This document shows, one piece after another, positions 21,640 to 34,620 of a stretch of DNA of 64,000 nt. Below the pieces are notes generated by a model that was given only the letters and a program-made list of their open reading frames with translations, was not told the origin of the DNA and ran no database searches. The translations under genes were made by a program, and so were the position numbers. Each line of letters begins with the position of its first letter. Position 1 is the stretch's first letter. The DNA lies in contig VTFK01000003.1 in NCBI GenBank assembly GCA_009617715.1, forward strand, positions 3,534,001-3,598,000, in the 5' to 3' direction. The DNA comes from Plectrocnemia conspersa. Taxonomy: Eukaryota > Arthropoda > Insecta > Trichoptera > Polycentropodidae.

Positions 21640-22820
21640 CAATCGTAGCAAAAAAAAATCACCACCCAATTTACTCTAAAATATATAGTTAAAACATATA
21701 ATTGTCTAATTAAAATTTTTTACATCAAATTCTAAAATCTAACACAAAATAATACTAAAAACTCAGATAATAATCATTGAAAATCAATCTAGCAATGTTT
21801 TCTAAATTGAAAAAAAAGATCAGTTAAAATTAAATACAAGAATTTCAAGATTAATTATTAAATAAGTAATGACAATTTTTTTTTTTTTAAATGTAAATGA
21901 TTGTTCTTTTCGCGTTCATAAGTCCTTAAAAATAACTTATTTTAAGAAGTGAAAAATAAATGCTTTTTTCAATCTTTTTTTTTTAATCTGACATTCAACA
22001 AAACTTATATTTTTAAATCGCTCATCAACGATTTTTCCGGGCAACTTTTGATCTATTATTTATTTTTAATTTTCCAGTCAATCTCTTTATAGTAAGATTT
22101 ATTAGGATGTTTCTTTAGTCTTTCTTTGTATTTCCATCTTGCAAATTTTAACTCTTTCTTGACAATTTTTATTTTAATGTGAATAAGGATCAATATCACT
22201 TTTAAAATTTTATTTTGCGACCTATGAATTATTTCTATGATGGAATTGCTTCCCTAACAAATGGTGATGGGTGTAAAAAATACAGGTTTAGCTGATAGTA
22301 TTTATTGGTAACGTTATAAAATAAGTACTTGTTAAAATATGATAAGAAAGATCGGCAGACGAGGTCTCACCGGTCGTCGTCTACTCTTCGAGGTTCACCA
22401 AGGAATGTGTTACCCTCCACCGTCGTTACGTCAGTGTTACTAGGCCCCCATAAAATAGTTTGATGAAAGTATAGCAATGAATTATTATAACATGTTTTTC
22501 ACTGTTGATTTTCATATACAATAATATGTAATAAAAATATATTTAAAAGCCGAAAAAAAAATGTAAAGATACTATGAAAAGTTTTAAAAACTATTTAATA
22601 AAATAATGTAATTAATAAACATGCATTATTTTATTTAAAAATACATTGCATCAATATTATTACAAAATATAAGTTGGTTATAGGTATAAAAAAAATTGAG
22701 AAAAATCTAGATAAATAACAATATTTCAAAATACTTATGATAATTCACGAGAAAAATCGTAAAAGGTGACTTTTATATACTGGTTTCGATTATTGCTTTA
22801 ATGGTGTTAGGATGAAATTA
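21640..22820. other. AT-rich DNA, no gene recognised
   Basis: A/T-rich with no gene-like frame. A short GC-richer patch at 22350-22450 has no recognisable content. Confidence 0.5.
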
Positions 22821-22821
22821 C

Positions 22822-23500
22822 ACAGAAAAAAATACACACAAAATAAATTTTACACTGCAGTAAAATTACATTTTTATTTTTATTACACTGCAGTAAAATC
22901 ACATTTTTATTCTCAACATATCTAACATATTTAAAATCACATTTTTATTCATCTTTTGCTTTTCATATAAAATAAAATATTCTTATGGTGATTTGAAATA
23001 ATTTTAAAAATAATTAAAATATATTTTTCAGGTATTTAACAATTATATTAGTATGGTATAAAAACATTTCATTTAAAAATATAAACAAATACAAGAAACT
23101 CTGATATAACAGTAAAATTTATTCCAAATAAATGCAACAAAACATATTGTTCGTATTTTTTAATAGTTAAATAAAAAAAACTAAGCTTAAATAAAAAATA
23201 AACAAGAAGTGTTCCAAACTAATGTTAATTACTAAATTTATGTATTAAAAATATTGTTTTTCATTTAAAATCTCTTTCTATAAACAATAGAATATATAAT
23301 TGAAAAAATGCACATTATTTTGTTTGCTTTTGTTATTTTACATACACACGGAAAGGAATCAATATATTACCGAAGAGTGTGAAATTTATTGCGTATGTAT
23401 TTTTTTCATTATGTAATTTATTTTTTGTGTATTTTTTGCTGTGCAATTCCTTCTGTGTGAAATTTCTTCTTAGTGCATTTTTTTCTACGTAATTTTATCC
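22822..23500. repeat. Large inverted repeat of short A/T-rich units
   Basis: Near 22822 the plus strand reads CACAGAAAAAAATACACACA and AAATAAATTTTACAC. Near 23395-23465 the complementary arrangement appears: TTTATTTTTTGTGTATTTTT, then GTGTGAAATTTCTTC. Within the left arm, ACACTGCAGTAAAAT followed by ACATTTTTATT is repeated in tandem (22853 and 22885), with a third partial CACATTTTTATT near 22940. Inverted subterminal repeats suggest an old MITE of about 0.7 kb, but no exact ends or target duplication were found. Confidence 0.45.
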
Positions 23501-23519
23501 CGTCTAATATATACCGTTT

Positions 23520-24255
23520 AAATGTCAACATCATGTTTTAATAACAGAAATGAATAAAATTAATTCAAATTTGCCCCCTCATTGAGAATATAATTGCAAT
23601 CTTAAATCAAGCAATCCATAACAAAAGTTTGCAGGTCACTGTATTTATAAGTAAAATTTTCAAATATTCGTTCTGCGAAACCAATTTGAAACCATTTTTA
23701 TGAGTAAGGCATCTAAAAAATACGCTGTGTAACTAAATACACTTCTGCACTCTAAAAATATATTTATTTGTGCTATCCCAATATTCATATTTTTCTCAAT
23801 TTTCCGTAAAAAAATAGTTGTACGGATATTCTACATTTTGTCGCAATGATTTTATGTATATAATATTATATTGTATATATTTTCAAGAGCTTATATCGGT
23901 TATTTATTATATTTTAATAATATTGAGAGCATTAGTTTAGTATACATATAACTCAGTTGGGCTTCTATTTTGTTCTTAAATAAAATACATACAGAATTAA
24001 ATTTTTTTTGTATATACATATATTAAGATAGAGACTTATATTAATTTAGATATTAATTACTATATATTTTTTTTAACTTTTTTGTTTATATTTATCTAAA
24101 GACACATTTACATATACATGTATTTTATATCAAATACTCGATCAAATAAATCATGATAAATTTCTTAAACAAAAATAAACTAAAATCTGGATAACCATTT
24201 CCAATGAAACATTTTGCTATATTAAAATACTTACATAGCAATATTTTTTTTTATT
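23520..24255. other. AT-rich DNA, nothing recognised
   Basis: A/T-rich with no gene-like frame. Confidence 0.55.
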
Positions 24256-24620
24256 AATTTAAACGCGCCGCATTAATTACGCGTCTGCTACTGGACGGCT
24301 CAGCCGAGCGCAATATAAATTTAATAATTCTATTAATTTTCATGCGGGCGGGCGCCTCCGTCGACGTAATGAGAAAAATATTTAAGATATAATTGTAAGA
24401 TAGGGATGACGGTGTGGGCGTCTTAGAACCCCCATCGCCGAAGACGGGGGCGCCGACGTTATGGATGGCGCAATAACGCCCCCATTAGCGCCCCGGCCAC
24501 GAGCCGCGCCCGTAATTAAATACGTGCCTCGGCCGGCGCCTCCGCCCCCTCACGAGAGACACCCCAAAAAACCGTGAGCCACCTCAGAGGTGCTCATGGG
24601 CTTCGGAGGAATACACATTA
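24256..24620. promoter_or_regulatory. Strongly GC-rich island, candidate regulatory element
   Basis: The most GC-rich stretch of the window, especially 24340-24550, with many CpGs and alternating homeodomain-core words (ATTAATTACG, GTAATTAAATAC, CATTAGCG). No open frame of useful length crosses it. Insect enhancers and promoters can look like this, but no start site or gene is visible beside it. Confidence 0.4.
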
Positions 24621-25680
24621 ACGCACTGGCCGCAGATGATGTATGACCAATAAGTGTCATGAGCAAAGATTTAATGATTAACGCTTTCTAACCCCTCGCG
24701 GCATTTATCTTGGATTTTAGCTCCAAATTATATTTAATATAATTTAGGAAAAGTCACGCTGCTACTTATTAATAATAACTTAATTAGCTTAAGTAATATT
24801 CCAAAACCTTAATATCTGTGAATAATATAAATATATATATATTTACAAAAATATTTTAAAATAAAAAATACCTATATAATATTTATAATAAATTATTATT
24901 AAATATAAAAATCGTATGTAAAACCCAATTTTTTTATTAACTGTAGAAGCTTGCTTAAGTATAATAATTATCTTTCAGATGAAAAAACAAATTGGACCCT
25001 TTAGTGCACTTTTGTAGAAAAGAAAATTCTTTTTCTCTCTTCTTGATTTTGGTGATATTTGCAGATAATTAAGTGCTAAGTGTATATATTACATTCCTTC
25101 GATGTTTCCCTTTTAAAACTATATTTTCCATTACTCTTCATAACTACATAATTGTCTTTATCAAATCATTCATTCAAAATTACGAAAGCCGTCATTAATC
25201 ATTCATGTTATTTTTATTGCTATATATTACTCTTTTCGTTTCTATTTTTTGGAAGATATTGTTACTTCAGCAACTGGGACTTCTCTAGACTAAGAACTTT
25301 TAACTTATATTTTTTGTGGAAACATAGGTTAAAATTTTTTTCAAAATTAGTTATAAAACATAATTTAAAAAAAAATTGCTAAAATAAAATATACATAAAT
25401 AATAAAAAATATTGAATCTGATACAATATTTTATTTATTTTTATACATTTTTATATCGATTTAATCATAAAAAAATACAATATTTTACTTTTGCAGGGCA
25501 AAATAATTTTTAAAAACACGAAGGCATTTAAGGACGAATCAGATTTATTCCTTGCTTTAGTTTAGCTTAATTGTAAGCAATGATTTATACAGCAGATCTA
25601 GATTCAGAGTCCGCTTGCCAATTGAGTCTTAAATCTCAAACTCATTTTGAAAGCTGTATCTGTCATTTCTCACGGTTGTA
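24621..25680. other. AT-rich DNA, no gene recognised
   Basis: A/T-rich. The 76-codon plus frame at 25152-25382 is Phe/Tyr/Lys-rich, as chance predicts here. Confidence 0.45.
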
Positions 25681-25689
25681 ATATTCTGG

Positions 25690-27125
25690 TTGTTCAATAA
25701 TGAATTGTTTAATTCTTCTTCAATTGACAGGTTACTGAGGTGGCAATCAGCGTTTTCTTTCTCAATTACTTCGATATCCGAACTTTCTACACTAAAAAAA
25801 ATCCGTCAAAATATTTTTCACTTCTTAATAAATATTTTTTTGGAACAACTTAAAAAATTGAAAAATGTTTCAAACCAATGAGCTTTTCTGCAATTTTCTG
25901 TTTTAGTGTTGTAAACATTTCGTGCAATTAAATTGTGTTAATTTCATTTTTTTTTATTTCAGGAGTCAATAAAGTTACATCTCGGTAACTCGGAGCTTCT
26001 ACTCCCAGTTTTATAAGAGTGAGTACTTCATAAATATTTTTTAATACGTGAATGATTCAATCCAAGTATGGTCGATTTCAAGATCAATTATAGATTTTCT
26101 GATGCAATTCCGTAATTTAAAAAATCTTTCGATCATGAGAATTAAGGAATTAATACCTTATTTTTATGTCGTAGTGTATTAAGCCCAAAATCAAATTTGC
26201 TCTTTACATATTTTTGTAAAATTGTACTTTTCGTTGGACTTTTTCGAAATAATTTTAAACATTTATGAATATCATTTAGAGCTCGGTTTCATTTTTTTTA
26301 ACTTCTACACTCTCATTATTTTTAGTCTCTTTCTTGAATATATTGTAAATTTGTTCTCTTTATCAGAATCTTCAGGTGTTTGGTATAAAACGTTTATAAC
26401 GTCTAGATAAATTGCATGACTTAGGCAAAGTTGAATTTTGACAGGACTATCACGTCTAAATTTATTCATGATGCTCCTTCAGTTGTTACTTATAGTCACA
26501 ATTTCGGTTTTAAAAATGGTTTTAAATTTTTCAGATTTCATAATCTTCCCAATATGAAGACTAGTCCTAAATTGAAAATATCGTTTTCTCAATGAACGAC
26601 GATAAACCCAGATATGCCCACTGTCCTATAAGTAGGTCCAGATATCCTATATTTTGTAAAGTTGTCCATTTATCCACAGTTAAGCTAAAGCTAATAATCT
26701 TTTTTTTCTCTTCGTGAAAATATAAAATTTATTTCATGATATCTGACTGATTCATCGGCAAAGTATAACCCTTTTGTTCGATGGACTCACGAATAAAAGC
26801 ACTATTTGAAACTTTGATAGAAATACCATCTTCAGCAGCTAGCTGGGCGACAATTTCAGAAAGTGATTTTCTTTTAACGTAATTTAATAATGATTGCTAA
26901 CTTATTTTGATTTTCATCGCACTTTTCGAGCATTCTATATCGGTCGATTCCTGAGTTTTTTATTCAATGTGAATTTAATGAATTCTTTCTAAGTATCTTC
27001 CCAATCCACTTGTGTTTGACCCCTTACAAGAGATTTGCTTTGGACTGCGAATACATTGGTCTGATTTCTTTTGTGTGAGTTTTTTGAAATGTTTTTACAC
27101 TTCAGATTGATTTTTAATTATTATG
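25690..27125 (-). pseudogene. Decayed BED-finger hAT transposase
   Basis: Read on the minus strand, the order is that of a hAT transposase. A BED zinc finger comes first (about 27110-26980): KHFKKLTQKKSDQC, then SCKGSNTSGLGRYLERIH, with one expected cysteine lost. Next is KKITF/SLSEIVAQLAAEDGISI-type sequence near 26870-26810, which precedes the catalytic part in this family. Then come TVDKW (about 26670), HAIYLDVINVLYQTPEDSD (about 26430-26370), and IHKCLKLFRKSP followed by LMIERFFKLRNCIRKSIIDL (about 26270-26090). The last block is an acidic EEEL segment near 25720. Stops and frameshifts are frequent, so it is dead. The C-terminal dimerisation block is missing. CCCGGG-bearing words at 27250-27325 may be part of its end. 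Confidence 0.65.
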
Positions 27126-27334
27126 AGCTAATATAATAAACAAAGAAAATAGTTGAACAATAAAAATGATACTGTACGTACCGTAAACCACAAATATAAA
27201 TAAGGTAAATAAATAGTTTGAAATATTTCAAAATTCAAATAAGAAGGACTTAAATCCCGGGATATTTTTTTAAAAAACTACTCGGGATTCAAGACACGAA
27301 AAAATCTTTGAATTCCCGGGTTGTCTCGACACAA

Positions 27335-27640
27335 AATACCTAGTTTAAACCCCATATGGAGGTTACAGTTTTTATTTTTTACCATGTCTGGGAGATACAG
27401 ATTAGTAATTATTATTTTATATAATTATTATTCTGATAGATTATCACAGATTAGGATTTTTTTAGATTTTTAATCTAACGGATAAATATCGTAATGAATA
27501 ATAGAAACAAAATTAAGCTAGGTTGTTCATTGTAACATTTATTTATTGTAAAAAAATATAATATTATATTTTGCCTATTATTTACAGATTTAGATTTCAG
27601 TCTGCTGTGTTGTAGTTGTTGATTGTTTTTATCTCATTCC
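27335..27640 (+). mobile_element. Decayed SINE relic (family 2-like)
   Basis: Words AAACCCCATATGGAGGTTAC, ATGTCTGGGAGATACAGATTA and TGATAGATTATCACAGATTA follow the order of the copy at 16341 (CCCATATAGATC, TATCTGGGAGATCTG, GATCATCACAGATTA). The later part, TTTCAGTCTGCTGTGTTGTA, parallels TCTCAGTCCGGTGTCTCAC of that copy. The 3' tail is not preserved. Confidence 0.5.
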
Positions 27641-28079
27641 AAATTATTTGACAACCTGTCATGTTTTTTCTTAACCTTTTAAATAGAATCATATTGTTCT
27701 TTATGGGCTTACTTTCTTTTAGTTTTAAAATGTACAAAATTTAAAATATATATTATAAGCCACAGTTTTTTCGATTATTATTTTTCGAATATTATTCCTT
27801 ACTTTTTGTGTAATTTGCCATAATTTTAAAACTACCTTTTATTTAGCGAAGGTATTTACGTAAAAATAGCAAATATTTTAAATTAATTGTTTGTATAAGT
27901 ATTTTCATAAAAATAAAATTATAACACTTGATTAATTTCATACAAAACACTGCTTAAACCATGAATAAGAAAATAATAGCTATTATGATGTTTTATAACC
28001 TCGACCTTTAACTCAACACACATACAAACATATCAAAATTAAATAAATTACACAACAATTAATATCGTATCATCGATGC

Positions 28080-28310
28080 TATTAGACATCACGCGATAGA
28101 ATTTTTGTATACAAATCCATTACCTTTTAACGGTCGCATCCCCCACCGCCGGCCAGCGATTATCAACCTTTTTCCGCCCGTCTCGAGGGCGCAGACGGAC
28201 ATAATTGTTATTAGGTTATTAAAAAAGATCCCAGAATCCCAGACAAATTTGGGTGTATGTGTACCTGGTAACACACTCACCAAACACTCAATGACGCCGA
28301 GCTAATTATA
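28080..28310. other. GC-richer island, candidate regulatory DNA
   Basis: A C-rich patch (CCCCCACCGCCGGCCAGCG) bounded by A/T-rich DNA. Overlapping 64-66-codon frames on both strands are not recognised. Confidence 0.3.
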
Positions 28311-31075
28311 TAATTACTTTGCCCCGGTGAACATCTAGGTACTAATCGATTTTTTACGCACATACATATAATATATATGTAGTATATAAAAATAAAATTC
28401 TTCCTCTAGGGTTATTATTTCATCCCTTGATAGAATTACCGTTGATAATGAGAGCCAAGTTATTATATAAAAAATACATAATTGGGTTTTATTCACAAAT
28501 TGGAGATGATGGCGAAAAGAGCATTTTACCTCTGAATCCAATCGTTTTATAGCCTAATGAAAGGCAATTATATTTTAAATAAAATTTATTTTTTAATAAT
28601 ATTTAAGTTAATTATTTTATATATATATATATAAAGCTACGCATCACACAAAATAATAAAAAATATAAAAACTATTTTTTTTTAGCAATGATATAATATA
28701 GAAGTAGGCTCTATATTTCTAAAAAAATAATTTTCTACTTAAATATATACTTTGTGAAACCCAAAACATTGTTTTTATAAATTCATTATAAATAATCTAG
28801 CATAATAAATTATTTAAAAACAATTATAAATGATTAGAACAATTATATACAAGATACAATTTTTTTTATAGATTCTTATTGAAAAATATTGATACAGCTA
28901 AAATAATAAATAATTCTATATTTGCATCAAGTTATCAAATCTTTGCGGCAAAAATACTATAAATCATATATTATTAAGTAAAATAAAATTTATTTATTTT
29001 AAATATTTTTTATATATTTTCAAAGCAAAATTATTTCAAATCACTGCAACCCCTAATTATGTATCCCACTAAGAGACACGAATGTAACCATCTTAATAAA
29101 TGTGTAATTATCGTCTGCCACAAATGGCTAGACTTTGAAGATATTAAAATGAGCGAACATTTTAACCGAACTGAACAATAAAATCAGTTAAATGCATCAT
29201 TATCTTACTGTAAAAATTAGCTCGGACTCAATGTTCGTTCCAACCTAGATCCATGTCCAGTTCCATCCACTAGTAAAGTGTATTGAAGAATCACAGATAA
29301 TCGTCTACCATGAAGTTTAATGATCGCCACAGAAACGTTACATAATATGCCTCTTTTCACAATTGTATCTAATAGTAGTTTGTCAATCTCTAGTCGATTT
29401 TGTTATTAATGGTTAAACGGAGATTTATATTTCGCACGTTTCGTGTATCCAGTTCACGACTTATGATTGAAAATGGTTTTAGGCTACGGCTAGACAGTTT
29501 ATCAGGAGTTATCCTTGTCGAGACCAAGTGTGAACATTCCGCACCGTCTAAACTAAGAACTTTCGTGTCAGGATAAGACATTGAGGGACGTTTTTTAAAT
29601 TATCCTGTCGGTCTTATCGCGAATTTGCTTAATACGATTTGTTTTATTGTGTTACATCTCTTACAGAGCACGAGACCCGTTAATGTTTCACGCTTAAATA
29701 TATTTTTATTGTGTCAGGCGTTCTTTATGGTGTTCGTGCTATAAAATGTATAGGTTTACCCAAAAATAAAACGTATCTTATATACTGTTAAAGCTAAACA
29801 ACAACAAAAAATATTAGACAAAACATCTATTCAAGCACTATTTATAGGTGTTAAACTTAAACGTCATAAAATCGATTGCAGATATATTTTAGATAAATTT
29901 CAATTTGATTTACTTACATAGACATGCAACTAAAGTAGAAACATATACATATGTACATCTAAAACGTCTCTATTGAAATACTTCGCGTTCCCCCATTTGA
30001 TTTTAACCGTCAGTTGCATGCTATCGAAAATTGCATTTTTGTCGCGCCGAAAATTGCAAACCATCAAAAAATATTCGCAAAGCTTTTTACAGAAAATGTA
30101 CAGCTGTTAATTCGCACCATCATATTGTCAGGTTTGTCTCAGATTTTGGTGTTACTTGTCCAAAAGGCGTGTTAAGCAAGAAAGCAATATAAAAAGACTA
30201 ATAGTCTCAGGTGAATCGTGCTAAATTTCACATGAATGCATTTTCGAATACAAGATTTATTTTAACCCTTTCCATTCTACGTGTATGCGAATATACAGAT
30301 GTAGATATAATTGGTGTTCTGGTGTATATTTCTGGTAATGGCTTCGTGCTAAAAATTACACTTTATTTTGCTTAAAATAACACCTTTGTGGATCTGCTAT
30401 AATAACTCAATTGATGTGTTTCAAGTGTATGAATAATATATATATATAATACAATATTTGCAATAAATAAATTTAATATATAGATATAGGTTTGTTTTGC
30501 TTGTTAATTTGTCTATATAAGATTTCCGTGAAAAATTCTAATCAAAAATAAGGCCTAGATACTTGAATATACAATTTTTTTCCAGTCCACAAATTTGTTA
30601 TACATTTTAATATTAGATGATTTTTAGAAAGTTATAGCTTTTTCATTTTTCAAGAAAACATTACAGTGACTTTGAGGTGGGATGATTTGTATTGAATAAC
30701 TATTTTTTTAATTATGTTTGTTTCGTTTTGAAGTATTGAGATTTTTATATAGACATAAATCGTTTCAGTGCGGTTAGAAAATCATTCGTAAATATTGTAT
30801 ATAGAAACGGTCTTTAAATTTAACCTTGGAGACATCAGCAGATAAGGTCCTGCACTTTGACAAGTCTTTAATTATTTATTACCATGGCGAAAGCTAGGTA
30901 TTTTGGAAATTAAAGACGAATCGATTGAAATCAATGGAATTTTATGCATAAACCTATTTTTGCCTATACAAAATCTGAGTCTCTAGTTATAATATTTTAA
31001 AAAACAGCCACATTATAATTGTTTTCATTAGCTTAGGTTTTGTTGAACAGGAAATACCCGTTTCACAACTGTTGA
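28311..31075. other. AT-rich DNA, no gene recognised
   Basis: About 2.8 kb without a gene-like frame. A slightly GC-richer part at 29080-29720 includes a 63-codon minus frame without recognisable features. Confidence 0.45.
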
Positions 31076-31079
31076 ATTT

Positions 31080-32320
31080 TAGAGCAGCGTATAATTTACT
31101 ACCGCCTATCAGTTAAATTATATTTTCGCTAGTTAAAATATATTCTACTGGTGAAAATGTATTTGGTCTTCTTTAGTAAAAATAAAATACAAATTCACTG
31201 CAACATTTATACATCCCATGTAAATTAATAACGATAAGTATGTATAACTACATATAAATCAAATAATTTCCCTATCACCGGCAAGGTTAATTATATTTTC
31301 TCGGGTAAAAATATATATCTACGGGTGAAAAAGTATACCGATATGATATCAGTGAAATATCGTAATTAAAAAATATTTTAATGATAGATTCGAGACAGTT
31401 TTTTTTTAGATTCTTTTTAAGAATAACCTGAGAATATCTGGTTTATAATCAGCTTTTTTTAATATTTATATTTCAATAAAATTCATAGTAATAAATTATA
31501 TGACATGCATTTATCTGGCCTAATTTAAGAGAGAGCAAATGTTCCTACCTGATTATATCTTCTAGTATAAACTATGTTTAGTTGGTATCAGGGGAAAAAA
31601 TATTACAATATTTTTTAATGAAAAGGGTTTTTATATTTATAAAAAATACATTTTGCGCATTTTTTATTAAAATACTTTTTTTAATAAAATTGAATTATTA
31701 AGACTTACTTATTGCAATTATTTAACAGTAAAGTTTAGTGAAGCATATTCGGCGGACTATTTGGGTAAAAATGTGTCTGAATGGATATGTACAAATAGTA
31801 GAAAAAAATACATGTATGCAATACCTGCTTTTATCTTTTGACTTCGCCAGCCATCCTTATCATAATATTTCTCTGTTACATAACAGAATTACTTGGAACT
31901 GCTAAGTATCGTTAGATTTCCTCGAAATTAAAGCAAATGTATTCTTTTTATGTTGGGACCTCGCGCATACACAAAAATACAAAAATATCGAACATGCAAA
32001 ATTAAATTTTAAAAGCTTGCACTGAAGTATCGGCTGGTAGGATTTTTCGCATATGTAGGGTGTTCTACTTTGCTATACCTACTTAGATTAATTCCTTATA
32101 ATGAGTATTATTTTTAGAAATTCGCTTTTTCTTTCAAGCAACATGGGCATCGTCGTCTTCGTATTTCTAAGCCATGGAGATATCGGTTTCAATTAATAAG
32201 ATGTACGGATTTAAAAAAAAAATTTCGATACTACTGGTATTTTATTGTATAATACCGGTAGTACTAAATAGCAATTTTTGCTCCAATACCAGTATTACCG
32301 GTATTGCAATCCATATTAAT
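31080..32320. repeat. Dispersed >1 kb repeat, copy 1
   Basis: Blocks in this stretch recur in the same order at 38.7-40.1 kb: CCGATATGAT near 31340 followed by GATTCGAGACAGTTTTT; GTGAAGCATATTC; AATGTGTCTGAATGG; the AACAGAATTAC block; and TTCTAAGCCATG followed by AATAAGATGTACGGATTTAA and GATACTACTGGTATT. Near the end, the words ACCGGTAGTAC, ACCAGTATTACCGGTATTG form short inverted repeats. A piece of its left part (CGCCTATCAGTT.AATTA and CTACTGGTGAAAATGTAT) is found again, inverted, near 58210-58300 and, shorter, near 16885. No coding capacity is visible. A non-autonomous DNA element is my guess. Confidence 0.6.
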
Positions 32321-32819
32321 GATCGATCGAAATTATAATTATATAATAATCACTAATTCTGATCTCTGAGATACTACACAAATTTAAAAAAATACAACGG
32401 TACACCGACTTACACATTTAAATGTATAACTTTAAGAAATATATGTTAAACTGTATTGTTATTACATATGTTCTTGTCTAAAATTTAGTTTAACATTTGA
32501 CTCTGTATGTTCATGCGCAGTGTAATGTCTAAATTTCTTAAAAATAAACTTAATGCTTTGGGGACTTTATTTGTACTATTGCAATTTAAGTACTCATTAA
32601 TTCAAGTCGATATTAATAAAAATAAATTCTAAAATTGACTTGAAAAGTATTTTTTTGCGAAATAGACATAATAGGAATAGTATAAATATTATTGTTAAAT
32701 GCTATATTTTATTCTGACTAACTAATTTTCTTGGATACCTTCAAATTGCCGTGTCGTGTCTTCATTGTGCCACAAAACACCCCACCCAATCACAAACAAA
32801 TGTGAAATAACAATTTAAA

Positions 32820-33110
32820 TCTAGGCCGAGAGTGGTATCGTCGGTGTCCGAGGTGTAATCACAGGGCGCGTCCCGGGCCCGGCTAATTGTCCCGATCCTC
32901 CCACGGGATACTTAATTGACTTAAGCGGCCGAGCACTGCGACGGCTCACGCGACCGATTAAATCCGATAAATTATGCACTGCTCGATAAATCAATCGTTC
33001 GCGCTCTCTTCCGCCATTTTGTTCTGTGAAGCAATTATTTGAACACGTAGCTAATTACGGACGCCCGGAAGGCTTGGCGTGAAAGATTACAATAAATTAT
33101 ACGCGTGGCG
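32820..33110. promoter_or_regulatory. GC-richer island with many homeodomain-core words
   Basis: High GC and CpG (GCGCGTCCCGGGCCCGGC) interleaved with CTAATTG, TTAATTGAC, GATTAAATCC, CAATTATTT and CTAATTACGG. This mixture is typical of developmental enhancers in insects, but binding is not shown. No open frame of interest. Confidence 0.35.
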
Positions 33111-33119
33111 TACTCCCCG

Positions 33120-34140
33120 CATATGCATATTATGCATGCTGTATGTATTTATATATGTACACATATGCCGTGCAATTGCGAGCGCATACTAAAAATGCAT
33201 TTAAATTTTCAATAACGGATTTGCATGCGGATTATTGTTAAAGCTTATATTTCAGCGATTTATAGTGCGTCGTATACTAAAATTTATGCGCGTAGCTAAT
33301 AATTATTACTTTACATTATACGAATAAAGTTTATTTTAATATTCACAGTACCGGAGAAACCAAATATGTGATTTATGAAGATTTAATGTAGCGTAAAATT
33401 AATAAACATGGAGAAGCAAGCACAATTGATTTCAGAATTACCATATTTTTAAACCCGTGTTTAATTTTTTTAAACAATCAAGATTTTTCCCAAATAATTA
33501 TTACAAAAAAAAATATTTACATTATTTTTTTTTTCCAAGTTCCAAAAAATCCGGAACTTCTTGATTCCCAGGAATATAAAAAAACTTAAGACTTCAGAAT
33601 CCTTAGTACTCATCTTTATTTCTTCATCCCTTTTACAACTTGCTCTTTAATATCGATGGCCATATCAATAACTCTTCTCTGTATGGTGTGTTTAGCCTTT
33701 AATTTTTTTGCGGCTTAAAAACCCAAAACTTCAAGAGCGACATATAAGATGCATACTAACATATCACCAATAGAGAACGTTTTATTCGTTTTATATGCTT
33801 CCAACCAAATAGGTCAAAACAAGAGGCTTAATGCAGCTACTTGTTACTAGTCGTCATCTTCTTCATTTGACTTTTCTAAGCTTTTAACGTACTTTGTTTT
33901 TAAAAAAAACTTCTTGTACTTTGAATTCAAATGATGAAAGTTTCATCAAATGACGAAAGTTGAACGTGGTTTATATCTCCACCTGAAACCTTTGATCTAT
34001 TTAAAGAAAAAAACACAATGAACAAGCACTTTCAAGTGCATGGGTTTTAAGCATGATATTTTAAATTGCACGCCAAGTATGTGGGGATCACTAGATTCAT
34101 ATAATTTGCAATATTATTATTGAATATGTAGGTAAATGGC
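33120..34140. other. AT-rich DNA, possible transposon relic not resolved
   Basis: Between 33540 and 33900 the minus strand has short protein-like runs (for example AIDIKEQVVKGMKK) and words such as TTCTTGATTCCCAGGAA next to AATCCGGAACTTC. These recall subterminal words of hAT elements in this window, but I cannot place them in a family. Confidence 0.25.
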
Positions 34141-34149
34141 TTACGAAGC

Positions 34150-34620
34150 ACATTATTTAAAGGCACAGACCCTCAGCGACGCGCCATTTTTGTATGGCTG
34201 TTGAACAGTGGGGCGCGCGGATCAGATCCTGAGGTATTATTTAGCGACTGCAATCTTAAGTAAAGATTCCGTTAGGGGGCCTCTCTAGAAGATGTCATAA
34301 ATGTGAACGTAGATTCCTGATTGACCTTCTAAGGAGGTACATGCTCCGTGATTGAAATCAAAGCTTGCGTCATTATTGGGGGCAGCCGGCCAAAGACAAA
34401 AGCTTGGCGAATGGATGCCCACAGCAGTTTTGGACTGCTAAAAGGCCTTGAAAAAATAAAATAAGCCAGGTGTTAAAGAAACCCCAACGTTAAGCCGATA
34501 AAGTAGACGACCCAATACAACTGTCCAGTATGGCTCAAAACTTTTGTTATCCCTGCCGCCTGGAGGAGAGAGGGTGTTATTGGAATCTTCCAGAAACGTG
34601 TAATAAGCCTTTTTTATCAT
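34150..34620. other. GC-richer patch, unassigned
   Basis: A stretch beginning with ACAGACCCTCAGCGACGCGCC and containing CAGTGGGGCGCGCGG and GATCCTGAGG, so CCTCAG and CTGAGG face each other across about 50 bp. Translation in all frames meets stops within 60 codons. It may be an old repeat tail or LTR; I cannot tell. Confidence 0.3.
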
